64,000 nt of DNA from Zerene cesonia (GCF_012273895.1 NC_052111.1:7998001-8062000); one strand, 5' to 3'; positions 46,992 through 57,933 are shown, numbered from the stretch's first letter. The notes: generated by a model from the sequence alone, not told the origin. A program made the numbers and translations.

Positions 46992-48230
46992 CCTATAGAA
47001 TCGTCGTTCTTAGATTTAATAATACTAGATTTAAATGGAGTCAACAACTATCTTCAAATGGGGCGATAGCAGTGTGGGGTGGGGTAGAGTGGTGGTGTGC
47101 CAGTCGCGATGCTGTTCCACTTTCTGTTCATTATGTAAGACAGTGACGCGTTACATTTCCGAAATATTGGTTGTTTCGCTCTGGTACAAAGTTAGTAGCG
47201 CTAAGAACATTCAACTGTGCTTTTGAAGAATATTGGGAAGCTTTGTTAATTTATATAAGTAGTTAAACATAGACGTGGATAAGGGTCGAGTTACTAATCG
47301 AGTTATTTTAAAAGTATTTTTTGACTTTGGCGTGATCACATGCCATAAATACATACATAATAATTATATGAGTGAATCTAGTATATTTTATAACATAATC
47401 CTATATGTCTTGAAATAAACTCCTTATTCGCTGATTTACCATATTTATAGAAACTTCCTTACCTGTCTTGATCTTTGATATGTAATTTTCTATTATTATC
47501 TACGACTCATGGATCATCGTGAAAGCTCCCTCCGTCATTGCATAATGCATAAGGAACCACTTATCTAAGCTATCATGAGCTGAGTGGTCCATTCTATTTA
47601 CGTGCAATTTAGTTTTTCTGACACAAAATGTTCCAAAATCGTTTAATCAAAAAGTATTTTGAGTTCTATAGCGAAGAACCTAACCATTGTAATCTAATGT
47701 TTGTCATTACTTCCGATGTATATTAAACAAAAGGTTACGTGTTACCTACAAACCTCGTTTCTAAGAAAGCTTTCCAGTACCTTCAGATGGACTAGATTTA
47801 TATGGGACTGAGTACGGTCTACTTTCTATAATCTAACGTTCCAACGTAAATCTAAATGTAAGTTATGAATAATTTTGACATAATGCGGCATTTCAATGCT
47901 GTAGTATTATTTACATTTAATTTTCAATGTAACGTAACGGTTACAAATATTTATTATAAATTTGTGGTTGAATGAAGGATATTTTCAGATAATTTTAATA
48001 TAGGTTGATGCTATTTTGAAATCTTTAATAATCAATGTTTTTTTAATCATTTATGTTATGTATTAATTATATATTAATGTACCTCCTTTGTTTTTGGAAA
48101 CGTTTCAATATGATTAAAATATAAACTTCAATGTCGTATAAATATATCGACACATAGCCCAAGCATTTGCACATACATAACTGTACATAAAAATGCTACC
48201 TACATGTTTATACTAAATGTACACACACAG
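46992..48230. other. Unassigned sequence
   Basis: No recognised repeat or exon was found. Confidence 0.5.
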
Positions 48231-48320
48231 GCTTTGACGTCATCGATGGTTTCAAAGCTTAATCGCGCATGAAGTTGCGAACGTGCTCTATGTAAACGAT
48301 CGTGTTAATTAACCGTTCGC
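48231..48320. promoter_or_regulatory. Candidate regulatory module (CRE plus HNF1-like palindrome)
   Basis: A perfect TGACGTCA lies at 48235-48242, directly followed by ATCGATG. A perfect 10-bp palindrome GTTAATTAAC lies at 48304-48313, matching HNF1/homeodomain-type sites. The surrounding 180 bp are richer in GC than the flanks and non-repetitive. This is suggestive of an enhancer only. Confidence 0.25.
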
Positions 48321-48609
48321 TAAATGGCACCGTTTGTTGAGTAAAATATAGCTTTGTTTGCCAACGATGATTGAGTACACTGCTGAGGTGCGCTGCGTGC
48401 TGTGATTCGAAATACGGTTTGGTTCCCTATGATAATATAGCTTGTGTTGGTAGATATATAAAACAACGTTCTAAATATCCACGAAATATGATGACAGCCT
48501 TTTCGTTATGAAATTATTCAACAAGTCTATTGCTTAGTATATAAAGAATAGATTGGAAAAATACACGGCACAATTTTCATATTTTATTTTTCTTTGCTAG
48601 TGTCTCTTA

Positions 48610-48623
48610 CCTAACCTAACCTA
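48610..48623. repeat. Short interstitial telomere-like repeat
   Basis: CCTAACCTAACCTA, 2.8 units of the insect telomere repeat TTAGG in complement. Too short to imply a telomeric origin. Confidence 0.6.
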
Positions 48624-49178
48624 CGTGGAATGGTCCACGTGCAACATTTCTAATGATACCAGCTCAGCGTCTGTCGGTGCATTTTATAACATATAAGGGA
48701 AGCTTGTATAGTTTATATATTACAAGGTTTAATTTTTTATAGTCGATTGAAAACTAGCAGCAAGAATTGTCTATTATAAACTTATCGATTCGAAATTGCT
48801 TTGAAGAAGCCTTTCTGAATATATATTATCTAGTTTGAATTTGTTACGCATACTTATTTCGTAGTTTGGGATCTAGCTAATATTTACTTTGTGAGTCTTT
48901 TAATGCGTAAATATTTGAATGGAACTTATCTATTGAAGGGCAACTTTAGAGATTTAGTCTATACATTACGCTGGAACATGTATGCTATTGTGTTGGTCAG
49001 TGTCTCGAGCTTTAGGTATGTTTAAATTCGTATTTTTCAATATAAACAGTGGTAAGATAATTTATTAAATTTTAAATTAGGGACTAAGTTAATTATTGTT
49101 TGTTTCATGTTAAATGTTGATAGATTTTCAGGATATCGTTCGTTGTAGGTATACCGGTTATATACTGATTTTAAAGTT
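48624..49178. other. Unassigned sequence
   Basis: No supported feature was found. Confidence 0.5.
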
Positions 49179-49204
49179 GGTTGACTTTTTTGGTTGACTT
49201 TTTT
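49179..49204. repeat. 13-bp tandem duplication
   Basis: GGTTGACTTTTTT occurs twice head to tail. Confidence 0.85.
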
Positions 49205-50309
49205 ATTTGAAAGTTGATGCCTTCCGTTTAATCCCATTAAAATTTGGAGTAGTTCTGTTAATTTGAAGGCGGTATTTAAAAACAATTATTTTTAAACTGC
49301 ACTGTTTCAAAACCCACAGAAGTTAAAATATCTGCATAATATTTGAATAATTTTTTCTTTCGATCGAACAAAGTTGAAACTACTAAAGTTCAATATCTAT
49401 TAATTAGTAATTACATTGTTTTACAATAAGGCTATCATCGCATATCCGTTATATCAAATGGAGAATGAAATATACCCCATATCTGCCACACTACCATTTA
49501 TGAGTTCTATTGTATTCTGAATATTACTTTGTTCTTTTCTGTCTAGCCAGCCATATGGTAGCCCTGTCATAGCAATAAAACTAAATACAGAACAGTCGTG
49601 ATCGTAAAGTATAAAAAATATAGTAGGTTAATTGTTTGGGCTTTTGTATTCATTAAATAATGCGTTAGACAAATAGGATATGTTCTATTTATTTGCTCTG
49701 TGGCTGAAATAAGCTATAGATCCTGCCCGAAACCAACAAAACACATATTTAGAATTTAAACTAAAATACATTTTTGAATAATACTATCATACTATATATC
49801 TATACTTTCTTGTGCGTTGTATATGCTAAGATATTAATTTCGAATTGTATAGACAATAATGTATATAAAATAATGATCACAGTAAGCTTTTCATAAATGG
49901 CATGTCAACACTGTGTAATAGAACACTGGACGCCATCTGCTAACAGCTAAGTATTTAACTTCAGCTTAACCAATGAAGCATATACTCACATATTACTTAC
50001 TTAACTTAACAATTACTTTTCCGACCAAGCCCCACTCCAATACTTTACCCAACAATTATTCTCATATGATTAATTCGATGTTTACAAGTATAAGACATTC
50101 AACAGACAAGAATTCAAACGGATTTAACAAGGTTTGTTTATCTAATAACTCTTCCATTACGCTATATCATTACAGTCTAGTTGTAATAATTTAAGTCTGC
50201 CTCTCTCCTAACAGTCGTACGAGTAACACATCTTAGCAGCTCTTTCTCAATACTCCACAGCAAGGATATATGTGACATTATTTATCCGTTCTCTATCCAG
50301 ACGAAGCCA
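49205..50309. other. Unassigned AT-rich sequence
   Basis: No supported gene was found; the plus frame 49973-50194 is low in complexity. Confidence 0.5.
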
Positions 50310-50475
50310 TAGCTCTAGTAGTTAGTAAGGTCGCGTGTGCCGTGTGGAGTCGATGTCGCCGCGGCGCCGTCCAGCCGACCGCTGACATTACAGGGTTGGC
50401 TGCATTAATGTATGGATTTTTAGTTAGCGTTCCAGTGTGAATTGTAGGCGGCCGCTGGAAATTGTGCGGCCGTAT
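50310..50475. promoter_or_regulatory. CpG-rich island
   Basis: A non-repetitive pocket with CGATGTCGCCGCGGCGCCGT, a NotI-type GCGGCCGC at 50448-50455 and a second GCGGCCG at 50466. CpG-dense DNA in an AT-rich lepidopteran background often marks a promoter or enhancer. No TATA box or initiator stands out, and frames through it are stopped. Confidence 0.3.
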
Positions 50476-51076
50476 CTGTTTTTGTTATGAATGGATAGGA
50501 TTTTGATATTGTTGCGAGCAATGGATATGTAGTGATCATTTTTATTCGTTATATATCTGTATGATTTTGTTTACATTTAAATGTATGCATAAACGATATA
50601 TGTTTATTTCCGAGCTAGGTACGTAATAAATTTGTTCAGTTAACTTATTTAAGAATTAATAAAGTGATAATAAAACTTATGAAGGTTGCAGTTTCTGTTT
50701 AATATAAAATCGATATATAACCCAAAGATGCTTAAAATATCACAGTGTGATGCTTATACGACCTTATGTATGTGTTAATTATATATAGGTACTATATGTA
50801 GCTCAACCAATTAAAGCATTCAATATTGAAATTAGAAAATTGAGTAAAAATAACTAGGATTTATATAAGACAGCCCTACTAGCGGCTAATATTTCAAACC
50901 AAAAGTACTCTTTTCCGTGTTGCTACAGATTATAGGTAAAGTTTGAATTTTCAATATAAACTTGGTACAACGAAAATGCTATAGTTTCGAGCGCTTGAAT
51001 TTGAATTTGAAATTATAGTTACAGTTTGGTAAACTAAAGCGTTTTTGATTGATGTTCACAACCATTTAAAAAATTA
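50476..51076. other. Unassigned AT-rich sequence
   Basis: No supported feature was found. Confidence 0.5.
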
Positions 51077-51229
51077 GAGACATTATTAAAGCTTCAAAAA
51101 AATTTGACCACGAGGCAGGATGAGGCCCGCATCTTTTTGCCAAAGCTTAGCAACGCTTAGCCTCTCAAACAGACGCGGGTTCGTATCCCGCCTCGTGATC
51201 TAATTTTTTCCATGCTTTAAAAATGTCTC
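51077..51229. mobile_element. Foldback element whose arms carry a tRNA-like B box
   Basis: The element is 153 bp and is bounded by GAGACATT...AATGTCTC with an ATTA duplication on both sides (51073-51076 and 51230-51233). The arms of about 58 nt are roughly 80% inverted copies. The right arm contains GCGGGTTCGTATCCCGC, a T-arm-like hairpin with a B box close to GGTTCGANTCC. The left arm has the same flanks (CACGAGGCAGGAT) but a degenerate box. It may be a MITE formed from inverted tRNA-related copies; no full tRNA cloverleaf can be drawn. Confidence 0.65.
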
Positions 51230-51266
51230 ATTAATAGCAACATACAGCATTTCAGTGCTATAAAAC

Positions 51267-51556
51267 TTATGAGCATGCTTCACAACGAATTCGACCAGCT
51301 CGCACCGGGGAAGTACCACACCCCCACAGAACTCCATCCTGAAAATAATATCATGCTATTGTGTTTAGTGCGGAGTTTGAGGCTCGATTCCTTTTCCTCA
51401 CCCTTCCCATTCCATTCCTTCTTTCCAATCGCCAATCCTCACCTCTTCACCTCAAAAGCGGCGCATTCGCAGAGCTGTTGCAATGTTTTCATGGGCGGTG
51501 GTGATCGGTTACCATCAGGCGAACCACCAGCTCAGTTGCCAACTATAAAATAAAAG
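51267..51556 (+). mobile_element. Family S retroposon, near full length
   Basis: ACCAGCTCGCACCGGGGAAG, CTCCATTCCATTCCTT-type pyrimidine tract, GGGCGGTGGTGATCGGTTAC, GAACCACCAGCTCAGTTGCC, and an A-rich end. It lies 38 bp after the foldback element. A 94-codon frame through it is incidental. Confidence 0.7.
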
Positions 51557-52019
51557 TTAGAGATAGCTAGAATTACGAGCAGATACGGCGTAAAGCACAT
51601 CACCAATAAGAACAATACTCGCTTTATCATAAACCGTTTATTTATGTTTCAAACCTCAAATACCTTTTGTTGTCTGGCCGCAGATGCAGCCGCGCTTGGT
51701 TAAAAAACAATTTGCATAGGTGTTCTCGTTTCGAATTAAAAATGAATTTTAAGCGATGATTTTCATAAAATTGATATTTTGTGATTGTGATCTTTGTGCC
51801 TGGAGATAGTTATATAGGCTATTTTTTACTTCAGTGAAACATGTCACGCCCCCGGGAATCATCATAAAAATGTACAAATGTTACGTAAGATTGTGTGGCA
51901 CTTTAACTGTATTAGTTAGAATATATATTTTTTTATTAACAAAGAAACCATTCTTTGGTATGAAGTGCGAGTGACACATTACAATATATATTGAAATTCC
52001 TATGAAGCATCATTACATT
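51557..52019. other. Unassigned sequence
   Basis: No supported feature was found. Confidence 0.5.
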
Positions 52020-52184
52020 TCTATATATAAAATTCCTGTGTCACAATGTTGGTAACCATAGTCCTTCGAAACGGCTGGACCGATATGTATGAAATTTTGT
52101 GTGTACATCGGATAGGTCTGAGAATCGGCCAACATTTATTTTTCACACCCCTAAATGATTACCAGGATTTACCGGGATAGTTAG
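52020..52184 (+). mobile_element. Helitron-like element, family B
   Basis: TCTATATATAAAATTCCTGTG, GAAACGGCTGGACCGATATG, GATAGGTCTGAGAATCGGCC and an end decayed to TTAG followed by T. A different Helitron family begins only a few bases later. Confidence 0.65.
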
Positions 52185-52187
52185 TGT

Positions 52188-52339
52188 TAATAATAACAAA
52201 TAAACTCCTTCATCGCTTCTGTCTGTGTCTATCCGCGTACACTCAAAAACTACTTCTCCGATTTTCATTGTTTTAACAAATGAATAGCGTACAAAGCGTA
52301 CATTAGACGTTGCGACCGTAGCCGCTGGCGGAAAGCTAG
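52188..52339 (+). mobile_element. Helitron-like element, family I
   Basis: TTAATAATAACAAATAAACTCC, TCTGTCTGTGTCTATCCGCG, ACTACTTCTCCGATTTTCAT and a GGCGGAAAGCTAG end before T. It is the second member of an end-to-end pair with the family B copy to the left. Confidence 0.6.
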
Positions 52340-54136
52340 TTTGTAGTATTGTAGTGAAGACGTAACAGGGCTGAACCGCTGTTGAAACTTAGGTCACTTG
52401 TGTCGTAAAATTTATAGACTTTGAAATGTAGGACGACCTAACAACTTAGCGCTTAGCTTAGGTTTGTTGTGTGAGTAATGTTCAGTATTCGTTGGTTGCT
52501 TGTAAATTTCATTTAATTTATGAATTGGTATTATATCTGGCGTTGTATTAACTCGAGAAATTAAATAGCACAATATAGCATAAGACAACAATTATTATTG
52601 TTTAATGTAATTAAAAATTCGTCAAAAATTAATTGCTACACACATAACGCTACAGAAATTAAAATCCTGGGAAGTATATCCCGGTCTCTTTGAGGACGCT
52701 AATGTACTTTGGAATTTCACATCACGTCAGCATAATCGGGAATAGGGCGGCGATGTTCACTTCGCGAACATTTATTTTCATCTGTCAAATAAATGTCTAT
52801 TCGGTTATAGATTCACGCAGTTATCCCTACCGTATGCGGTGAACGTGGACTTACAAATGTGGGTAAAATCTATATCTTAATTCTAGTTTTAGAATTACGA
52901 GTGTGTGTGTAGGCATGTGGCATATTTCAAAGTCACTTTGAAACAACTTATTTATCCAGTTATTTATCCAATTTTATTGTTAATTTTTGCACCATCAGCA
53001 CATAGAATTAAAATATATTTTAAAACCAGTCCATATTTCCTTATTTACTGCATAAATAGGTAGATCAGTTGATCTTTGACTAGGTACTCTCTCTCTTTAA
53101 TCCGTTTGATACATTGAATCGAAGTGATGAATGTATATTTCGTATAAAGCCTATAATTACCAATTTTCTCTCAAATCGATATCCATTACGAACGTTTCAC
53201 GATCGCGAATATCGTATTTTACAAATCATGATACTCATTTTATCTTCCCAATTTAATACTCAATTATACATACTATTTAACAAAGCTTTTTTCAACATGT
53301 TCTGAAAATAATAATTCAAATTAAACCATCATTCAAAGGTTTAAAAATAATGAGATCCAGACGCGAAATAAGCATTGATAGCGCACTTTTCTAATTAAAT
53401 ACGTAACGACTGTCTGTTGGGTGCAGTGCAATTGTTTCATTACTATCTCAGTAAAATACTGGCTGAGGTCCTTTATACTGCCACTGAAAAGACTTCCCGA
53501 CCTCCAACCGTTCATTATTATGGCAGAATATTCAGACAAAGCATTTCGTAAATTAAAAGCGTGGACGAGGCGGTTATGGTGCACTGGAAATGACGGGGAA
53601 TCGTTGGAGAAATATGGACATTAGGTGGTCTTTGTGCAGATTAGCTGGTTCCTTGGAGTTCCGAAGTTATCTCCTGTCTGAACTGATTTATGGTGTTTAA
53701 GTAGCTTGTAAAGAAAATAAAGGGTAAATGTTAACGCAGTATTTTTATTGGTACGTAAGTTGGGAGTTCTTTGTTCATATCACGTAAGCCAACGCTGTAT
53801 TTTATTACATTAACAAAGAAACGTAACAGAATCTATTTATGTTTTATCAATGAATAACATCGTCCGTTTCATTGTTTCTGTCTTCTATCTTATGGTGTTA
53901 TTTTCTTTAGTTCCAAAGAAGAGTAATCAGAAATGTTGTAAGTTTTATAATTTTGTTGTATTATTTTCATTAAATATTCTGTGCCTTTTTCTTCTACCTC
54001 ATCTTACAATATATTGATAATAAGTTTTGTTTACATAAAAAAATGCAAATACACAATTTGGAAATATATGCACACGTACTACACACACACATTGTGTGTT
54101 GATGTGATGCTCATATGCACCCCTTATTTGTGGTCT
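52340..54136. other. Unassigned sequence
   Basis: No recognised repeat was found. Frames at 53114-53305 and 53333-53624 (both strands) have no motif; the latter overlap each other and are probably chance. Confidence 0.5.
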
Positions 54137-54300
54137 TTTGACCGTCACCTTGGTACAGTAGTAAACCACCTGGTCACGGGTTCGATTCCCGACAGGGCCT
54201 TACTAAATGTCTCCACCTGACAGGACAGGACGAGTAGAAGGCCTCGTACTTGTCCGTAAAAACAATCGATCAGTGAAACTAATGCTTTGCCCATAACCCA
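54137..54300 (+). mobile_element. tRNA-derived SINE head
   Basis: An A-box-like TGGTACAGTAGTA (54151-54163) and a B box GGTTCGATTCC (54179-54189) lie in the right order for an internal pol III promoter, in CACGGGTTCGATTCCCGACA context. The boxes are closer than in a true tRNA and no anticodon stem fits, so this is a SINE rather than a tRNA gene. A body follows, with GACAGGACAGGACGAG at 54219-54234; the 3' boundary is not clear. Confidence 0.55.
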
Positions 54301-54624
54301 CGAGGGACCACGGGAATTCCCTTTCCATTCATTGTAAGCGTATCCGCAAGTCGAATGCAGTTAATGACGGCTATATATGTACTTTTACATAAGAATTAGA
54401 AGAACAAAGCCCCGAGTTAGACGCAGTAGGTGCACAGTGTACGGCTAATCGCAGTTTTCATTGTGTCGGTGTACATTGTTGGTATAATCACAATATTCTT
54501 TTGTATTCTTTAAGTATTATTGCGCTCGTTTTTCAACGTCGTTTCTAGTCTATTGTGAGCCTAGCTGATAGAAAACGGTCTAGTGTTTAAAATCTTTTGA
54601 TTTGTTTTCTCTTAAGTAATTCAG
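54301..54624. other. Unassigned sequence
   Basis: No supported feature was found. Confidence 0.45.
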
Positions 54625-54649
54625 CGTGGAAGTTGTTTATAATAGCGAG
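54625..54649 (+). CDS. Candidate 25-nt microexon
   Basis: A pyrimidine-rich GTTTTCTCTTAAGTAATTCAG is followed by 25 nt (CGTGGAAGTTGTTTATAATA then GCGAG) and a donor GAG|GTAAGG. Two frames are open, encoding VEVVYNSE or WKLFIIA. The length is not divisible by three, so inclusion would shift the frame. There is no independent support, and the product is unknown. Confidence 0.15.
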
Positions 54650-55259
54650 GTAAGGAATGTCGCGTGAAATCATTTCTCGCACAAGCATTTCTATAATTGC
54701 TTAGCTTCTTCCGAAGCTCTTTTGAATTTAAAACTTAACGATAATAGTTTTAAGCGTGTGTCTCTTCCAAAATTAAATGCATATTTTGTTTTTATTATTA
54801 TTCATATTACACAGATTTTTGATTTATTGATTTATAACTAAATTACCACCTAATGAGATTGTAATCAAACTTTTTGGTTTCTTCACAATGTTTTGTTGTG
54901 TTTCCTTGTGTTAGTATTTAGAAATTTGAGACTTTTGAAATCGTCTGGACGGTTTGTTGTCAAATGTATATTCAAATACTGCTTTAAATGCAACTCGATC
55001 TTCCAGCTGGTTAACAATACAAACAACTAACGAATGTCACACAACGAATCTTGAACAATAAGAAAAATCTAACGAATGTTCCAAATATTAACTTATGTTT
55101 ATAATTACGTATCTCATGTGCTACTTTATGTAATGAAAATAAATGTCTAAAAGTTAACAACAAACTTATCCAAATTTTACACGTTCATCTAGTGTTTAAT
55201 CGATTGTTCAGTATATCAGATTTATCCGCACTATTTGATAAAAAACAATCGAATGATAT
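54650..55259. other. Unassigned AT-rich sequence
   Basis: No supported feature was found. Confidence 0.5.
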
Positions 55260-55474
55260 AGTATTTTCTTGTGTCTGATTTTACGCGAGTATTATACAAT
55301 TTGAAATTAAAGACTTTTTAACGGCTTTTAAACGCGATTTATTCATTATATTATTAACCCGACACGGGGAGTCTCCCCGTGACCACGTTCGCTGTAAAGT
55401 ATTCGAAACGTCGGGTTAATAATATAATGAATAAATCGCGTTTAAAACCCGTTAAACAGTCTTTAATTTCTAAT
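55260..55474. mobile_element. Foldback element family M with 61-bp arms
   Basis: The left arm 55303-55363 and right arm 55410-55470 are inverted copies matching at 59 of 61 positions. Between them is a perfect ACGGGGAG-T-CTCCCCGT hairpin (55364-55380) and TTCGAAACG. A TATTTTCTTGTGTCTGATTT module precedes the left arm. It would form a strong cruciform or dsRNA hairpin if transcribed. Single-arm relatives lie at 20307, 27627 and 34442. Confidence 0.78.
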
Positions 55475-55890
55475 CGAACTATAGCTTCAATAAGTTAGCA
55501 AAAAATGTATCCACCGTTACCTGGTTGAGCTTATTTACTTTGCCGAAGCAGAGATCGAGCTGAAGCGATAAAGGTCGCCCAATCACACTTCTAGCGGAAG
55601 AATCAATTTCATTTGGCGTTCGATTTCTCAACGTTTTGTAGGAGCCATTTAAGCGGGGTCGGTGTTTGTTACTTTAATTATTTACGCGACTTTTGAGTTT
55701 GGACGGCGCTTTGAGATTCCTATAATAAGTTATTCTGGGGCGGGATTAGTTGTCTATAAAGAAGAGATCACTTGTTTTATGAAATTAGTGCCTAGATAAT
55801 GAGTTGAGAATATTTTTCTAGTTTCTTAAAAACACTTTTACCAAGACCAAATTATATCAAAAACGTATAAAAGTTTGTGTATTATAGTTA
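55475..55890. other. Unassigned sequence
   Basis: No supported feature was found. Confidence 0.5.
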
Positions 55891-56099
55891 TTAGCTGTAA
55901 CCCGTGGTTTCAACCAACCGCGTAAGTCCGTATCCCGTAGGAATATCGGTATAAAAAGTGCCTATGTGTTATTTCAGTTGTCCAGCTATCTACGAAGCAA
56001 ATTTCATTGCAATCGGTTCAGTAGTTTTTGCGTGAAAGAGTAACAGACGCACGCATACATATGCATCTATCCTCACAAACTTTCGCATTTATAGTATTA
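55891..56099 (-). mobile_element. Helitron-like element, family A
   Basis: The plus strand begins TTAGCTGTAACCCGTGGTTT (CTAG decayed to TTAG) and ends at TTTATAGTATTA, missing the outermost TCCTAC. It abuts a family C element. Confidence 0.7.
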
Positions 56100-56456
56100 C
56101 TAGCTTTTCGCCCGCGGCTTCGCCCGCGTAGAATTCGCTTATATCGCGCGACATGGTAAGGAGTATTTTCTTCGCATCAAAAAGTATGGTTTGTTCTTTC
56201 CCACGTTTAGCTCCATCATCATACCAAGTTTCATCAAAATCGGTTTGACAATAACGAACTTTCATACAAACTTTCATCCCCTCTTTCAACTCTTTCTACC
56301 ATTTTTTCGCGATAAAAAGTATCCTATGTTCTTTCCCAAGTTCAGTTCTATCTTCATACCAAATTTTGTGAAAATCGGTTCAGTGGTTTAGGCGTGAAAG
56401 CGTAACAGACAGACAGACAGACAGAGTTACTTTCGCATTTATAATATTAGTAGGGA
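56100..56456 (-). mobile_element. Helitron-like element, family C, with internal duplication
   Basis: Plus strand CTAGCTTTTCGCCCGCGGCT to TTATAATATTAGTAGGGA. Two similar modules of about 70 bp, each reading AAAAAGTAT...GTTCTTTCCCA...CATACCAA...AAAATCGGTT, start at about 56178 and 56321, and an AGAC microsatellite follows at 56407-56424. It is longer (357 bp) than the other families. The frames on both strands are incidental. Confidence 0.7.
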
Positions 56457-56505
56457 TTATTCGCCATTAGATGTCAGGAAGAATCATAATAAAATGGGAC
56501 TACTC

Positions 56506-56561
56506 AAACGCAAGTAAGTTTAAACGCAAGTAAGTCGATAAAACACGAATAAAACACGAAT
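56506..56561. repeat. Two adjacent short tandem duplications
   Basis: AAACGCAAGTAAGT at 56506 and 56522, then AAAACACGAAT at 56540 and 56551. It is probably local slippage. Confidence 0.8.
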
Positions 56562-56588
56562 ATGACATTTTCTAAAAAAAATTCATAG

Positions 56589-56665
56589 CTAGATCGATTT
56601 ATCGCCCCCGAAACCCCCTATATACTAAATTTCATGAAAATCGTTGGAGGCGATTCCGAGATTCC

Positions 56666-56745
<80 letters not shown>

Positions 56746-56765
56746 CTCGTTTAAAGGTATAAGAT
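56589..56765 (+). mobile_element. Dispersed repeat family N carrying (TA)38
   Basis: CTAGATCGATTTATCGCCCC, CCCCCTATATACTAAATTTC and a (TA)n tract at 56669-56744, then GCTCGTTTAAAGGTATAAGAT. The AAATTTCATGAAAATCG part resembles the core shared by the Helitron families. Confidence 0.6.
56669..56744. repeat. (TA)38 microsatellite
   Basis: An uninterrupted 76-bp TA dinucleotide tract inside the family N repeat; probably polymorphic in length. Confidence 0.95.
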
Positions 56766-56857
56766 ATAATGAATATTATGGTCTCGTATACGTCATATTT
56801 TTCATTTTTTTATTCAAATTAACTTTAAATCTCAATCGCTTATTCATAAAACAATCC

Positions 56858-56975
56858 TATGCAGTGGTAGCCTGTTAGAGATCGCTTATAGGCGATGTAG
56901 CCGCTTATTTAAAATAGTAAATATTTGTTTCCCTTTTGTATTCTTTTCTATATAAGTGTGGGTGTTAAATAATGC
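56858..56975 (+). mobile_element. LINE 3' end, family L
   Basis: GCAGTGGTAGCCTGTTAGAG, ATCGCTTATAGGCGATGTAG and CCGCTTATTTAAAATAG. It is diverged but has the same order as 30367-30430; no tetranucleotide tail. Confidence 0.6.
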
Positions 56976-57719
56976 TTATTGTATTATAGGATGGTTGAGA
57001 TAAACGATGTTTTTATTTCAATGTAATATCGAAAATCGAATAGGTAAGCAAAAAGGATAATATATACACTGCCTTATTTACACGGAACTATTGGCTAGCA
57101 ATTTAGTATAATTGTTGTTACTCGGTTGCCATGGTAACGATTTCACGCTATGAACACTTATGAACATGGACAATTCATGCGAATGCAATATTTGAAACAA
57201 AAATAAGAGAGTTTGAAAATTTTAATTGTTTTTTATTATTTATATTAACCGTTTTTCCTGAAGCTTGAATTTTAATGGTTTCAAAACGCACTGCTCATTA
57301 AAATTATTACATTGTCACCGATCCTTCAGAAGTTACAAAAAATGCTTAGGTATATTAAATTTGTTTATTTCAAACATTGTTACGCAATAGAAATATAATT
57401 TATTTCATATACACTTACTTTATAATTTGCTTACTACCTATATGTAAATACAAAATCCATCCAATGCTAATGATTAAATACATTAAGGTTGTGTTGGCAA
57501 CACCGTAAAAGACGGCAACCGGCAGCGTCGTGTCTGTGAACGTGACGTTTCTGGCCGTTGTGTTTTTGACGAATCCGGAATGTCATCGAAAATAAGAAAA
57601 ATATATTGGATGGAATAGTTTGCCAACGATAAATTAATTGTGTTGATTGCTAAATAAGTTGATCACGTATTGTTTAATAGAGGTCAATTATAAAATACAT
57701 GTAATCCTATCCTACTATA
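56976..57719. other. Unassigned sequence
   Basis: A GC pocket lies at 57490-57580 (GGCAACCGGCAGCGTCGTGT). No gene or recognised repeat was found. Confidence 0.45.
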
Positions 57720-57933
57720 TCCTACTATTATAAATGCGAAAGTTTGTAAGGATATTTGTGTGTTTCTTGCTCTTTCACGCAAAAACTGAAACTACTGAAC
57801 TACTGAATCGATTGCAATGAAATTTGGTACGTAGACAGCTGGACAACTGGAATAACATATAGGCAACTTTTTATCCCGATATTCTACGATACGGATACGG
57901 ACTTACGCGGGTGAAACCGCAGGGCGCAGCTAG
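57720..57933 (+). mobile_element. Helitron-like element, family A, with small duplications
   Basis: TCCTACTATTATAAATGCGA to GGGCGCAGCTAG before T. The CTGAAACTACTGAACTACTG part shows a short internal duplication, as does the start TCCTACTATATCCTACTATT. Confidence 0.75.

Noticed and set aside
51108..51204. An intron-containing tRNA gene with a GAGGC acceptor
   Set aside because: The pairing is explained by the inverted arms of a foldback element; there is no A box in the right place and no anticodon loop.
54137..54200. A true tRNA gene
   Set aside because: A and B boxes are too close and no acceptor, D or anticodon stem can be formed; a SINE head fits better.
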